Of a stretch of DNA of 64,000 bases, positions 24,123-32,863 are shown in pieces. The stretch is from NCBI GenBank assembly GCA_002310115.1, contig DBYI01000016.1:36222-100221 (forward strand), written 5' to 3'. How positions within the stretch are numbered: the first letter of the stretch is position 1; each line of letters opens with the position of its first letter. Source of the DNA: Ruminococcus flavefaciens. GTDB lineage: Bacteria > Bacillota > Clostridia > Oscillospirales > Ruminococcaceae. The notes beneath the pieces were generated by a model, which had not been told where the DNA came from, ran no database searches, and was given only the letters and a program-made list of their open reading frames with translations. The position numbers and the translations under genes were made by a program.

Positions 24123-24716
24123 ATGTCAGGACTTGACGAGATCCTTAACCTCATTGAAACTCAGCAAAAACAAACAGAAGATTCTCTTATAAAAGCAGCT
24201 GTAAACAAAGCTAATGCCATAAAGGCAGATGGTGACAAGAAAGCTCAGAAAGCATACGATGATTTTATGACGAAATCTACTGCTCAGGCGGAAAAGGATT
24301 ATGAAAATTCCTGCAATTCTGTTGAAGCTACAATGAAACGTCGTTTACTCGCTTGCAAGGTTGAGCTAATTGATCAGGCTGTAGAAAAGACTGTAAGTAA
24401 ACTTAAAGGTTTGCCAGATAAGGAGTATTTTGAACTTATAACAAAGCTAACTGAAAGCCACATCCAGCCTGGTAAAGGTATTATTTCTTTCGGAAGCAAG
24501 GATTTGTCTAGACTGCCTGCTGACTTTGAAAGCAGACTGAATGAGTTAGCTAAGAAAAAGGCTGGAGAGGTTGCAATATCAAAGGAACCAGCCGATATTG
24601 ACGATGGTTTTATTTTGACATACGGATTGATATCTGAAAATTGCAGCTTCCGCTCTATCATAGAATCAGAAAAAGAGGCTGTTCGTGATACAGCTGCAAG
24701 AGTATTGTTCGGGTAG
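24123..24716 (+). CDS. ntpE: V-type ATPase subunit E (peripheral stalk)
   Basis: 197 residues: a long charged N-terminal helix (KANAIKADGDKKAQKAYDDF in outline) and a C-terminal globular alpha/beta domain that ends FRSIIESEKEAVRDTAARVLFG, typical for subunit E, which holds the catalytic A/B hexamer to the stator. Starts 13 bases after ntpK with GGGGGTGGAG upstream. Confidence 0.92.
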   Translation: MSGLDEILNLIETQQKQTEDSLIKAAVNKANAIKADGDKKAQKAYDDFMTKSTAQAEKDYENSCNSVEATMKRRLLACKVELIDQAVEKTVSKLKGLPDKEYFELITKLTESHIQPGKGIISFGSKDLSRLPADFESRLNELAKKKAGEVAISKEPADIDDGFILTYGLISENCSFRSIIESEKEAVRDTAARVLFG

Positions 24717-24724
24717 GTGATACT

Positions 24725-25666
24725 ATGAACGGAACAAAGTATGCAAATGCTGTCGGTGCTGTAAGAGCTATGGAGAATGCTCTTCTTACCAAAAATGATA
24801 TCGAACAGCTTATTAATTCAAAGGGAAAAGCCGAGCGAGAATCAATACTCGCTTCAAAAAGCGGAACATCGAACGTTGAAACAATGGAAGCTGTATGGGA
24901 GATGATCCATGAATATGCACCTGACTGCAAGGAGCTGGAGATACTTCTTTATAAGAATGATTTTCATAATCTTAAAGCTGTTTTGAAAGCTGTTATATCC
25001 AATAGAGAACCATCACTGTATTTTATTTCACCTTCAAATGTTGAGCTTAATGAACTCGTTGATGCTGTGAGTAAAAAGAATTATACTCTTTTGCCTGAAT
25101 ACATGCAGAAAGCAGCAGAAGAAGCATATGAACTTGTGACGAACACTCTTGACGGTCAACTGTCAGATTCTCTTATAGACAAAGCTTTAATGCAGGCTAT
25201 GCAGAAAAGCTCCGATGAATTTGGTAGTGAGTTCATGCAGAAATACTCCCGGCTCGTAACAACATGTGCAGATATTAAAACAGCTTACAGGTGTTGCCTT
25301 CTAAATAAATCGGCACAATTCATGGAAAATGCCATTTGCGGAAACAGTGATCTCGATAAGGAAATGCTTATTAAAGCCGCACTTGGTGGTACAGAGGCGT
25401 TGTTTGCTTTCCTTGAAACTACTTCTTACAGTAATGGAGCGGTGCTTTTAAAGGAGTCGACTGCGCAGTATGAAAAATGGTGTGACGATGTTATTATGGA
25501 TCTTGCTGATACTGCAAGAATGCAGGCGTTCGGTTCGGATCCTTTAGCTGCATATTATATTGCCAAAGAAGCTGAGATAAAAAATCTTAGGATACTTTCT
25601 GTATGCAAGGAATTTGGAGCAGATAAGGAAACTATCACGGAAAGGATGAGAAAGCTGTATGTATAA
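24725..25666 (+). CDS. ntpC: V-type ATPase subunit C (rotor-to-ring coupling)
   Basis: 313 residues, helical, of the V-ATPase subunit C/d family, the funnel that couples the central D-F shaft to the K ring. It opens NGTKYANAVGAVRAMENALLTKNDIEQL and has the repeated three-domain helical pattern of the family; Asp-Asn YKNDFHNLKAVLKA is characteristic. It overlaps the next gene by eight bases. Confidence 0.93.
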   Translation: MNGTKYANAVGAVRAMENALLTKNDIEQLINSKGKAERESILASKSGTSNVETMEAVWEMIHEYAPDCKELEILLYKNDFHNLKAVLKAVISNREPSLYFISPSNVELNELVDAVSKKNYTLLPEYMQKAAEEAYELVTNTLDGQLSDSLIDKALMQAMQKSSDEFGSEFMQKYSRLVTTCADIKTAYRCCLLNKSAQFMENAICGNSDLDKEMLIKAALGGTEALFAFLETTSYSNGAVLLKESTAQYEKWCDDVIMDLADTARMQAFGSDPLAAYYIAKEAEIKNLRILSVCKEFGADKETITERMRKLYV

Positions 25667-25970
25667 GGTTGCTGTAATAGGTGACAGTGCAAGTGTTTCA
25701 GGATTTGCTGCTCTTGGGCTTTCCGTTTTCCGTGAAACAGAGCCCGAAAAAATAACAAAGCTGATATCAAGACTTGCAGCAAATGATTTTGCAGTGATAT
25801 ACATCACAGAACCCACTGCGGCACTCGTAAAGGATACAATAAACAAGTACAGGAGTAGCAAACTCCCATCTATTGTACTTATTCCTGCTATAGAGGGCAA
25901 TACTGGTGACGGCATGAAATCGCTTCATGAGGCGGTTGAAAAGGCTGTCGGCTCAGATATATTAAATTAA
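25659..25970 (+). CDS. ntpG: V-type ATPase subunit F (NtpG)
   Basis: 103 residues with a CheY-like fold pattern: VAVIGDSASVSGFAALGLSVF, then FAVIYITEPTAALV and LPSIVLIPAIEG. This central-shaft subunit binds D and modulates activity. Called F in general V/A-type naming and G in E. hirae. No ribosome-binding site other than that within the end of ntpC, consistent with coupling. Confidence 0.93.
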   Translation: MYKVAVIGDSASVSGFAALGLSVFRETEPEKITKLISRLAANDFAVIYITEPTAALVKDTINKYRSSKLPSIVLIPAIEGNTGDGMKSLHEAVEKAVGSDILN

Positions 25971-25991
25971 GAAAGAGGCGGATAAGCAGAA

Positions 25992-27761
25992 ATGAACAGT
26001 AAAGGTACTATCGTAAAAATATCAGGACCTCTTGTTGTTGCTGAAGGTATGAGAGACGCCAATATGTTCGACGTTGTCCGTGTAAGTGATAAACGTCTTA
26101 TAGGCGAGATAATCGAAATGCACGGTGATCGTGCTTCAATACAGGTTTACGAGGAGACTTCAGGTCTCGGAACAGGAGAAGGTGTAGAGTCTACTGGTGA
26201 GCCAATGAGTGTTGAGTTGGGCCCGGGACTTATAGGAAGTATTTTCGACGGTATACAGCGTCCACTTGATGATATAAGAAAGGTATGCGGAAACAACCTG
26301 CAAAGAGGAGTTGAAGTTCCTTCTCTTAAGAGAGAACCACTGTGGAAGTTTACACCATCAGTTAAAAAAGGAGATAGGGTTATCGGTGGCGATATCATCG
26401 GAACTGTTCCTGAAACTGACATAGTCCTTCATAAGATTATGGTGCCTAATGGTGTTGAGGGAACTGTAAAATCAATATCAGAGGGTGAATTCCATGCAAA
26501 CGATATAGTTTGCGTAGTTGAAACCACAAAGGGCGACATGGAGCTTTCTTTAATTCAAAAATGGCCTGTCCGCCGTGGTAGACCATACAACAAAAAGTTA
26601 TCACCTGAAATGCCACTTGTAACAGGGCAGAGAGTTGTTGATTGTCTTTTCCCAATTGCAAAGGGTGGTGTTGCAGCTATACCAGGACCATTCGGAAGCG
26701 GTAAGACTGTAACTCAGCATCAGCTTGCAAAGTGGGCAGAAGCGGACATTATAGTATATATAGGCTGTGGAGAGCGTGGAAATGAAATGACCGACGTTCT
26801 TAATGAGTTCCCAGAGCTTATTGATCCGAATACAGGTAAATCACTTATGGAACGTACGGTTCTCATAGCCAACACATCGGACATGCCTGTTGCTGCTCGT
26901 GAAGCTTCAGTTTACACAGGTATAACCATTGCAGAGTATTACCGTGATATGGGGTATTCCGTAGCTCTTATGGCTGACTCTACATCACGTTGGGCAGAGG
27001 CACTTCGTGAGATGTCAGGACGTCTTGAAGAAATGCCCGGTGATGAGGGATATCCTGCATATCTCGGAAGCCGTCTTGCACAATTCTATGAGCGCGCAGG
27101 AAGAGTTATATCCAACGGTTCTGACGGAAGAGAAGGAGCGCTTTCTGTTATTGGTGCTGTTTCTCCTCCTGGTGGAGATATATCAGAGCCAGTTTCTCAG
27201 GCTACACTTCGTATTGTAAAGGTTTTCTGGGGACTTGACTCAAATCTTGCATATCAGAGACATTTTCCTGCTATAAACTGGCTTACGAGTTATTCACTTT
27301 ATGCAGATTCGCTCGCTAACTGGTACAATAATAATGTTTCCAAGGACTGGATGAAATGCAGAGCACGCTTTATGGAGATACTGCATGATGAGGCAGAACT
27401 TAAGGAAATCGTAAAGCTTGTAGGTATGGATGCACTGTCACCAAATGACCGACTTAAAATGGAAACTGCACGTTCTATACGTGAGGATTTTCTACATCAG
27501 CTAGCGTTCCATGAGGTTGATACGTATACGAGTCTTAAAAAGCAATTATATATGATGAAGCTGATTCTGAATTTCAACGATGAAGCTTACGAAAGCATAA
27601 AAAAAGGTGCAGATATCGAATCTGTTGCTAACTTGACAGTTAGAGAAAAGATAGGTCGTTTCAAGTATATCGAAGAAAAAAATACAGACGCAGAATTTGA
27701 AAAGCTCTCATTGGAAATCTCCTCAGAGCTCAATGAGCTGCTTGACAAGGAGGAAGACTGA
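25992..27761 (+). CDS. ntpA: V-type ATPase catalytic subunit A
   Basis: 589 residues, the ATP-hydrolysing subunit. Walker A is GPFGSGKT, the catalytic-Glu region is GCGERGNEMTDV, and the non-homologous insertion of A-type subunits (about residues 110-190) is present. ADSTSRWAEALREMSGRLEEMPG is invariant. Preceded by AGAGGCGGA; its stop overlaps the ntpB ATG. Confidence 0.98.
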   Translation: MNSKGTIVKISGPLVVAEGMRDANMFDVVRVSDKRLIGEIIEMHGDRASIQVYEETSGLGTGEGVESTGEPMSVELGPGLIGSIFDGIQRPLDDIRKVCGNNLQRGVEVPSLKREPLWKFTPSVKKGDRVIGGDIIGTVPETDIVLHKIMVPNGVEGTVKSISEGEFHANDIVCVVETTKGDMELSLIQKWPVRRGRPYNKKLSPEMPLVTGQRVVDCLFPIAKGGVAAIPGPFGSGKTVTQHQLAKWAEADIIVYIGCGERGNEMTDVLNEFPELIDPNTGKSLMERTVLIANTSDMPVAAREASVYTGITIAEYYRDMGYSVALMADSTSRWAEALREMSGRLEEMPGDEGYPAYLGSRLAQFYERAGRVISNGSDGREGALSVIGAVSPPGGDISEPVSQATLRIVKVFWGLDSNLAYQRHFPAINWLTSYSLYADSLANWYNNNVSKDWMKCRARFMEILHDEAELKEIVKLVGMDALSPNDRLKMETARSIREDFLHQLAFHEVDTYTSLKKQLYMMKLILNFNDEAYESIKKGADIESVANLTVREKIGRFKYIEEKNTDAEFEKLSLEISSELNELLDKEED

Positions 27762-29137
27762 TGCCAAGAGAATACAGAACTATCGAAGAAGCAGCAGGTC
27801 CTTTGTTGCTTGTTAAGGACGTTGAGAATGTAACCTACGGTGAGCTTGCTGAGATAAGGTTAAAAAATGGTGAAAAAAGACGTTGCCGTGTACTTGAAAT
27901 CAACGGTACAAATGCTCTTGTTCAGCTTTTCGAGAATGCAGCTGGTATTAATTTACAGGATAGTAGCGTTGTTTTCTCAGGACATCAAATGGAGCTGGGA
28001 GTATCTGAGGATATGCTTGGACGTGTTTTTGATGGACTCGGCAGACCTATTGATGACGGTCCAGAGATAATTCCAGAAATGCGTCTTGATGTAAATGGAC
28101 TTCCGATGAATCCTGTAGCTAGAAGATATCCTCAGGAGTTCATTCAGACTGGAGTTTCTGCTATTGATGGACTTAACACACTCGTAAGAGGACAGAAACT
28201 ACCTATTTTTTCTGCAAGCGGATTGCCACATGCGCAGCTTGCGGCACAGATAGCACGTCAGGCAAAGGTACGCGGTAAGAATGAACAGTTTGCTGTTGTA
28301 TTTGCAGCAATGGGTATTACTTTTGAGGAATCGGAGTACTTTGTACAGAGTTTCCGAAGTACAGGTTCTCTTGATCGAACAGTTCTTTTCATAAATCTTG
28401 CAAATGATTCGGCTATAGAACGTCTTGCAACTCCTAAAATGGCTCTAACAGCTGCGGAGTACCTTGCATTTGAGAAAGGTATGCACGTTCTTGTTATCCT
28501 TACAGATATCACAAACTATGCTGATGCCCTTCGTGAGGTGTCGGCGGCACGTAAGGAAGTTCCTGGACGAAGAGGATATCCAGGATATATGTATACAGAC
28601 CTTGCTACAATTTATGAGCGTGCAGGTCGTCAGAATGGCAAAGAGGGAAGTATTACTATGATACCTATCCTTACAATGCCAGAAGACGATAAGACTCACC
28701 CGATTCCTGATCTTACAGGATATATTACAGAAGGGCAAATCATTCTTTCACGCGAATTATACAGGAAGGGAATAAATCCTCCTGTTGATGTACTTCCGTC
28801 ACTTTCACGTCTTAAAGATAAGGGCATAGGTGATGGTAAGACACGAGCTGATCATTCTGATACCATGAATCAGCTTTTCTCGGCATATGCAAGAGGAAAG
28901 GACGCAAAGGAACTTATGGTCGTTCTCGGTGAAGCGGCGCTTACTCCAACTGATCTAATTTATGCCAAATTTGCTGATGAATTTGAGAAAAAATATGTTT
29001 CTCAGGGATTTGAAAACAACAGAAGTATTGAAGATACACTTGCAATAGGCTGGGAACTGCTAAAAATGCTTCCAAGAAGTGAGCTCAGAAGAATACGTGA
29101 GGAATACCTTGTGAAATATTATGATACTCAGAAATGA
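27761..29137 (+). CDS. ntpB: V-type ATPase regulatory subunit B
   Basis: 458 residues, non-catalytic nucleotide-binding partner of A. As expected it lacks a Walker A (FSASGLPHAQLAAQIARQA in that place) and has ILTDITNYADALREVSAARKEVPGRRGYPGYMYTDLATIYERAGR in outline. ATG overlaps the last base of the ntpA stop, giving tight 1:1 coupling of the two. Confidence 0.98.
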   Translation: MPREYRTIEEAAGPLLLVKDVENVTYGELAEIRLKNGEKRRCRVLEINGTNALVQLFENAAGINLQDSSVVFSGHQMELGVSEDMLGRVFDGLGRPIDDGPEIIPEMRLDVNGLPMNPVARRYPQEFIQTGVSAIDGLNTLVRGQKLPIFSASGLPHAQLAAQIARQAKVRGKNEQFAVVFAAMGITFEESEYFVQSFRSTGSLDRTVLFINLANDSAIERLATPKMALTAAEYLAFEKGMHVLVILTDITNYADALREVSAARKEVPGRRGYPGYMYTDLATIYERAGRQNGKEGSITMIPILTMPEDDKTHPIPDLTGYITEGQIILSRELYRKGINPPVDVLPSLSRLKDKGIGDGKTRADHSDTMNQLFSAYARGKDAKELMVVLGEAALTPTDLIYAKFADEFEKKYVSQGFENNRSIEDTLAIGWELLKMLPRSELRRIREEYLVKYYDTQK

Positions 29138-29147
29138 GGTGGGCTGA

Positions 29148-29801
29148 TTGGCAAGACTGAATGTTAATCCGACCAGAATGGAGCTTAGCAAGCTGAAGAA
29201 AAAGCTTATTTCTGCACGAAGAGGTCATAAGCTGTTAAAGGATAAGCGTGATGAGCTAATGAGGCAATTCATGAATCTTATTAGGGAGAACCGTCAGCTT
29301 AGAACAGAGGTGGAAGCTGCTATAAAGAAAGCAAACAAATATATGGCAGTTGCGGGTTCGGTAATGCAGCGTGAGGTGCTGGAAACAGCTCTTATGCTCC
29401 CCAAGCAGGAGGTAGAGCTTGAAGTAAGCGAAAAAAATGTAATGAGCGTGTATATACCCGAGTTTAAGACGAAATATCGATCGGGTGATTTAAATGATAT
29501 CTATTCATATGGCATGGCATTCACTTCTATAGACTTAGATGGAGCGGTAAGTTCTCTCAGTGATGTCTTTCCGAAAATGATACGTCTTGCTGAGATAGAA
29601 AAGTCATGCCAGCTTATGGCGGATGAAATCGAAAAAACACGCCGTCGAGTAAACGCACTTGAGCATATAATGATTCCTGATTACGAGGAAACTATAAAGT
29701 TTATAACAATGAAACTTTCGGAAAACGAGAGAAGCACAACGACATCGCTTATGAAGGTAAAAGATATGGTTTTAAAACAAAGCCATAATTATCAGCAATG
29801 A
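29148..29801 (+). CDS. ntpD: V-type ATPase subunit D (central shaft)
   Basis: 217 residues forming the long coiled-coil rotor shaft: NVNPTRMELSKLKKKLISARRGHKLLKDKRDEL and the C-terminal helix RRRVNALEHIMIPDYEETIKFI are hallmark. Starts with TTG at 29148 behind GAGGTGG. Last gene of the operon, closed by a strong bidirectional terminator. Confidence 0.96.
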   Translation: MARLNVNPTRMELSKLKKKLISARRGHKLLKDKRDELMRQFMNLIRENRQLRTEVEAAIKKANKYMAVAGSVMQREVLETALMLPKQEVELEVSEKNVMSVYIPEFKTKYRSGDLNDIYSYGMAFTSIDLDGAVSSLSDVFPKMIRLAEIEKSCQLMADEIEKTRRRVNALEHIMIPDYEETIKFITMKLSENERSTTTSLMKVKDMVLKQSHNYQQ

Positions 29802-29802
29802 A

Positions 29803-29834
29803 AAAACGGTCTCCAAATCGGAGACCGTTTTGAT
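29803..29834. terminator. bidirectional terminator after ntpD
   Basis: AAAACGGTCTCC and GGAGACCGTTTT form a perfect 12-bp stem; it can also stop the minus-strand RNA starting near 30040. Confidence 0.92.
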
Positions 29835-29842
29835 TTGAGTAT

Positions 29843-30040
29843 AAAAATCCGCCTTGCCGTCATATAGTGCATAAAACCCGCACTAAGCAGGTGGGTAAAC
29901 GCCCTTATGCTTCTCGCTCCCTTCTTCCGCATAGCGGGAGGTCTGCAGTCCACATACGGAGACGAATTCCCTTGAATTATGTGTTGGATTATAAAAACTA
30001 TAATTACCCGCACAAGGCAGAAATTTGGCTATTTGTTTCT
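29843..30040 (-). ncRNA. ssrS: probable 6S RNA
   Basis: A roughly 195-nt minus-strand transcript framed by a consensus promoter and a T-rich end after the closing stem. The 5' CTGCCTTG and 3' CAAGGCGG form an 8-bp closing stem (extended by A/T pairs); further in, TCG(T)CTCC pairs with GGAGCGA and TCCGTATG with TATGCGGA, giving one long hairpin with a large central open region. The 3' side contains GAGAAGCATAAGGGCG and a small ACCC/GGGT hairpin. Size, single-hairpin shape, open bubble and isolated promoter match 6S RNA, which binds sigma-A RNA polymerase and is used as a template for short product RNAs. Assigned by architecture, not by a covariance search. Confidence 0.62.
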
Positions 30041-30046
30041 ATATAT

Positions 30047-30075
30047 ATTATAGCACAATCATTCGTAAAAATCAA
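30047..30075 (-). promoter_or_regulatory. promoter of the 6S-like RNA
   Basis: On the minus strand TTGATT (complement of 30070-30075), 17 bases, TATAAT (complement of 30047-30052); start about 30040. Confidence 0.82.
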
Positions 30076-30111
30076 TAGAAAAAATATGTAAAATGGTAAA
30101 AATAGAAAAAA

Positions 30112-30414
30112 TTAATATTCATAGCTATCGTCCATGATACCATCAAGGCGTTCAAGGAAGAATTTTGATACCATTTCAAATTCGTCGTCGTCATCTATTG
30201 ATGCAAGAATTTCTTCTCCGTCTTCTTCGATAGATTTAAGTATAACAAGATCGCAGTCTGAATCAAGAAAATCCTCATCTTCAATAGCAGGGAGCATAGC
30301 ATAGTACTGTTCGCCTTCTATTTCTGCAGTATCAAAAAGTTCAAACTGTTTCTTGTTTCCTTCCTCATCTACTAGTTCAAATAATTCGGGAGTATATTCA
30401 TTCATTTCTGACAT
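30112..30414 (-). CDS. DUF1292 domain protein
   Basis: About 100 residues, very acidic, with the DUF1292 outline: ELFELVDEEGNKKQFELFDTAE, then YYAMLPAIEDEDF, VILKSIEEDGEEILASIDDDDEFEMVSKFF. Function of the family is unknown; it is widespread in Firmicutes. The second of two close ATGs (30414) is chosen since GGAG lies seven bases upstream, while the first at 30420 is too close. Confidence 0.9.
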   Translation of the reverse strand: MSEMNEYTPELFELVDEEGNKKQFELFDTAEIEGEQYYAMLPAIEDEDFLDSDCDLVILKSIEEDGEEILASIDDDDEFEMVSKFFLERLDGIMDDSYEY

Positions 30415-30454
30415 AGTCATTCTCCAATCCGGCGAAAGCCTTTACTTTAGCTAT

Positions 30455-30483
30455 ATTATACACTAAAAAGGTTCAAAAATCAA
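30455..30483 (-). promoter_or_regulatory. promoter of the DUF1292 gene
   Basis: On the minus strand TTGATT (complement of 30478-30483), 17 bases, TATAAT (complement of 30455-30460). Confidence 0.8.
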
Positions 30484-30591
30484 GAGGAATATATATGAAG
30501 AATTTATTGTGATATTGAACAATTGATAGCTTGATTCTTTGGAGGATGTGCCGATTTGCATGAAAAATATGTGATAGATCGGATATTTCTA

Positions 30592-30620
30592 TTGACATTA
30601 CACACAAAGTGTGGTAATAT
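30592..30620 (+). promoter_or_regulatory. promoter of the large noncoding RNA
   Basis: Perfect TTGACA (30592-30597), 17 bases, TAATAT (30615-30620), with a further TATAAT at 30620-30625. Expected start about 30627. Confidence 0.78.
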
Positions 30621-30626
30621 ATAATC

Positions 30627-31245
30627 AAGGAAAAGGAAAGCTCATAAGAGCAATCCGAGCTGCATTTACTTGGACTGAGGGAGACCTCAATGTAAATGAA
30701 TATACGCGGAAGGGAGAGTGAGTCCAATGGAAGGAAAGTTCGCACAGCAGCGTGAAGCCGGCGGGCTTGCTGAGTAATTGGATTTCATTAAGAGGGAATA
30801 TAGGCTTTCGTGCTTGTTCCATTGAATAGAGCTCAAAAAGGCTTAGCAATTCAATTATGAGGCTGACGTTTGCTGATCTAAACGGCTTCATGTGAAGAAA
30901 AAAAGATACAGAGTTATCTGAAATTTCGACAATAAGTCTTTAGATATATTGCGAAAAATTCTTAAGTAAAGGTTGAGTCCAATGAGAAATTAGGTTATTG
31001 CTTTATGAATTTGCATGATGTTCGAAATTTCGGACAAATACAATTTTATAGGTGATTCCGATGGAGTAAAATTTTTGAATTGCTTTATTACTATATAAAG
31101 GAATGATGTACATTGAAAACGAGGTACACATTTAAAATCTAATCCGAAAGGGTGAGTCCAAAGGGTAATTTAGCTAAGTGATGAAAGTCGCTTTAATAAT
31201 TAAATAATAATTATAGCCCCGACGCGAGTCGGGGCTTTGTTTTTA
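30627..31245 (+). ncRNA. roughly 620-nt structured noncoding RNA, unidentified
   Basis: A complete transcription unit with its own promoter and a strong terminator and no credible protein on either strand. Hairpins visible by eye include GCTC-ATAA-GAGC (about 30640), CATTTAC/GTAAATG enclosing TGAGG-GAGA-CCTCA (30663-30698, GNRA-type loop), CAGCA/TGCTG enclosing AAGCC/GGCTT (30746-30772), TCCAAT/ATTGGA (30723-30782), ATGAGGC/GCTTCAT enclosing CGTTT/AAACG (30857-30891), AGATA/TATCT (30904-30919), AATTTCG/CGAAAAATT with CAATA/TATTG (30922-30960), CTTTA/TAAAG (31083-31100), and AAGTGA/TCGCTT (31176-31193). A motif close to GGTGAGTCCAATGG recurs near 30716, 30972, 31051 and 31151. It is not RNase P RNA, SRP RNA or tmRNA by their invariant motifs. 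Its size invites comparison with OLE, ROOL and GOLLD RNAs, but I cannot assign it to any. Confidence 0.75.
31215..31245 (+). terminator. terminator of the large noncoding RNA
   Basis: AGCCCCGAC-GCGA-GTCGGGGCT followed by TTGTTTTT, a GC-rich perfect 9-bp stem. Confidence 0.95.
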
Positions 31246-31351
31246 GAAGAAAAATGAGAAGGAAATTACATTTTTCCCTGCTTTATCATATAATTATCAC
31301 AAAAATGCTTATAATATATTATAGTGAATCATATCTGAAAGGATGAAAAGA

Positions 31352-32812
31352 ATGAAGGATAATTATAATAATGATGATAATTATCGCTCAGATGAGCTTT
31401 TTGGCGAAAATAGCAGCCATGAAACAAATGCTTCTCATGCCGGTGAAAGTAGGTCTGAGTATTCAGCTGTCAATGAAAAAAGATATGATTCTAACTCATA
31501 TACGTTTGATTCTAAGGATTTAAATAATTCTAATCCAAAATTGAAATTTAGTATGGTGCTGAAATGTACTGTTGCAGTCCTTACTTTAGTTGTTGTGAGT
31601 GTAGGCGTTGTTAAGGTCTATAAATTCCTGAATGCATCAAAAAATGAACTTATTGAGTTTTCGGGTGACAATTTAAAGAGTGTTGCAAGAAATATTACTG
31701 AAAGCCAAGAAGAAAAAGAGTCTGATTCAGAGGATAAGGAGCTTCCGAGTCTTATTGAACTTGCAGCAAGGTCTGACGCAAAACCTATACCAGACATCGT
31801 AGATTCAATTATGCCCTCAGTTGTTGGCGTTGCATCTTCCTTTGAATATACTCCTCGTCAGACATTTAGCATATGGGGATGGAGTGAAGAGCCTCAGACA
31901 GAATTGATAAGAAAAACAGGTACAGGATTTATTATAACTGATGATGGATATATAGTTACAAATGCTCATGTTGTCTATGATGAGACTTATGACTCAGGGG
32001 AAGCTGTAGATGTTAAGGTATTGTTTAGTGATGAAACTGAGCACGAAGCGAATATAATTGCATTTGATCCCGAAACTGATATTGCAGTTTTAAAAGTGGA
32101 TGAGACTAAGCTGAAGCCTGCTGTTCTCGGAGACAGTGATGAATTAAGAGTAGGAGAGCTTGTAATAGCTGTTGGAAATCCTTTGGGTTTTGATCTTTTT
32201 GGTACTGTTACCAGCGGTATTGTATCAGCTCTTAACAGAAAAATAGATATAAATGAAAAGAAAATGAATCTTATTCAAACAGATGCTGCAATAAATAACG
32301 GAAATTCAGGTGGACCTCTTCTTAACAGTTGTGGTCAAGTTATTGGTATCAATTCTGCGAAAATGTCATCAAGCTATAGCAATTCTGCTAGTATTGAAGG
32401 GTTATGCTTTGCAATACCAATTAAAGAAGCCAAAGTTATAATTGATGATCTTATAAACTACAGTTACGTTACAGGTAGACCTAGCCATGGTATAGTAAGT
32501 ACACGAGATATTACTGAGGCAGAATCACGTTACTGGAATGTTCCTGTAGGAGTTTATGTAATGTCGCTTCAGGATGGAGGCGCAGCAGCAGTTGCAGGCG
32601 TACAGGTCGGTGATATTATAATTGACATTGACGGAAAGGCTGTATCAACTGCACAGGAGTTAAATGATATTAAGAATGAGTTCAAAGCAGGAGATACAGT
32701 ATCCATAACTGTATCAAGAAAAGGACAGGATATCCGAATGAAGCTGACTTTGCAGGAGGATAAGTTCATTCCACAAAGTCAAAAACAAACCAATAAAAGA
32801 TCAATGTTTTAA
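31352..32812 (+). CDS. HtrA/DegP-type membrane-anchored serine protease
   Basis: About 486 residues. A disordered acidic cytoplasmic N-terminus (about 60 residues, rich in Asn, Ser and Asp) leads to one membrane anchor (MVLKCTVAVLTLVVVSVGVV), an extracytoplasmic trypsin-like domain and one C-terminal PDZ domain. The triad is intact: His in TNAHVV, Asp in ETDIAVLKVD, Ser in NNGNSGGPLL. The family degrades or refolds damaged envelope proteins. ATG at 31352 is eight bases from AAAGGA; the one at 31343 overlaps the site. TATAAT at 31310-31315 marks a likely promoter with a poor -35. Confidence 0.94.
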   Translation: MKDNYNNDDNYRSDELFGENSSHETNASHAGESRSEYSAVNEKRYDSNSYTFDSKDLNNSNPKLKFSMVLKCTVAVLTLVVVSVGVVKVYKFLNASKNELIEFSGDNLKSVARNITESQEEKESDSEDKELPSLIELAARSDAKPIPDIVDSIMPSVVGVASSFEYTPRQTFSIWGWSEEPQTELIRKTGTGFIITDDGYIVTNAHVVYDETYDSGEAVDVKVLFSDETEHEANIIAFDPETDIAVLKVDETKLKPAVLGDSDELRVGELVIAVGNPLGFDLFGTVTSGIVSALNRKIDINEKKMNLIQTDAAINNGNSGGPLLNSCGQVIGINSAKMSSSYSNSASIEGLCFAIPIKEAKVIIDDLINYSYVTGRPSHGIVSTRDITEAESRYWNVPVGVYVMSLQDGGAAAVAGVQVGDIIIDIDGKAVSTAQELNDIKNEFKAGDTVSITVSRKGQDIRMKLTLQEDKFIPQSQKQTNKRSMF

Positions 32813-32863
32813 ACTGAAGCAATTTATAAAAAATCCTATCATGCAAAATATAAATATAAAATT

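Noticed and set aside
29867..30091. Plus-strand open frame across the 6S-like RNA
   Set aside because: No ribosome-binding site and unusual composition; antisense to a promoter-driven structured RNA.
30727..30777. Sixteen-codon frame starting at the first ATG after the repeat motif in the large RNA (and two- or three-codon frames after later copies)
   Set aside because: The distance from purine-rich bases varies, later copies stop at once and the fourth has no ATG, so a structural role for the motif is more likely than translation.
30625..30891. Minus-strand open frame inside the large noncoding RNA
   Set aside because: No ribosome-binding site, no recognisable protein, and it lies antisense to a promoter-to-terminator unit full of hairpins.
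30627..31245. RNase P RNA, SRP RNA or tmRNA identity of the large RNA
   Set aside because: GGAAGGAAAG near 30729 recalls RNase P and SRP cores, but the exact GAGGAAAGTCC and matching 3' core, or GGTCCGGAAGGAAGCAG, or the tmRNA tRNA-like ends, are not there.
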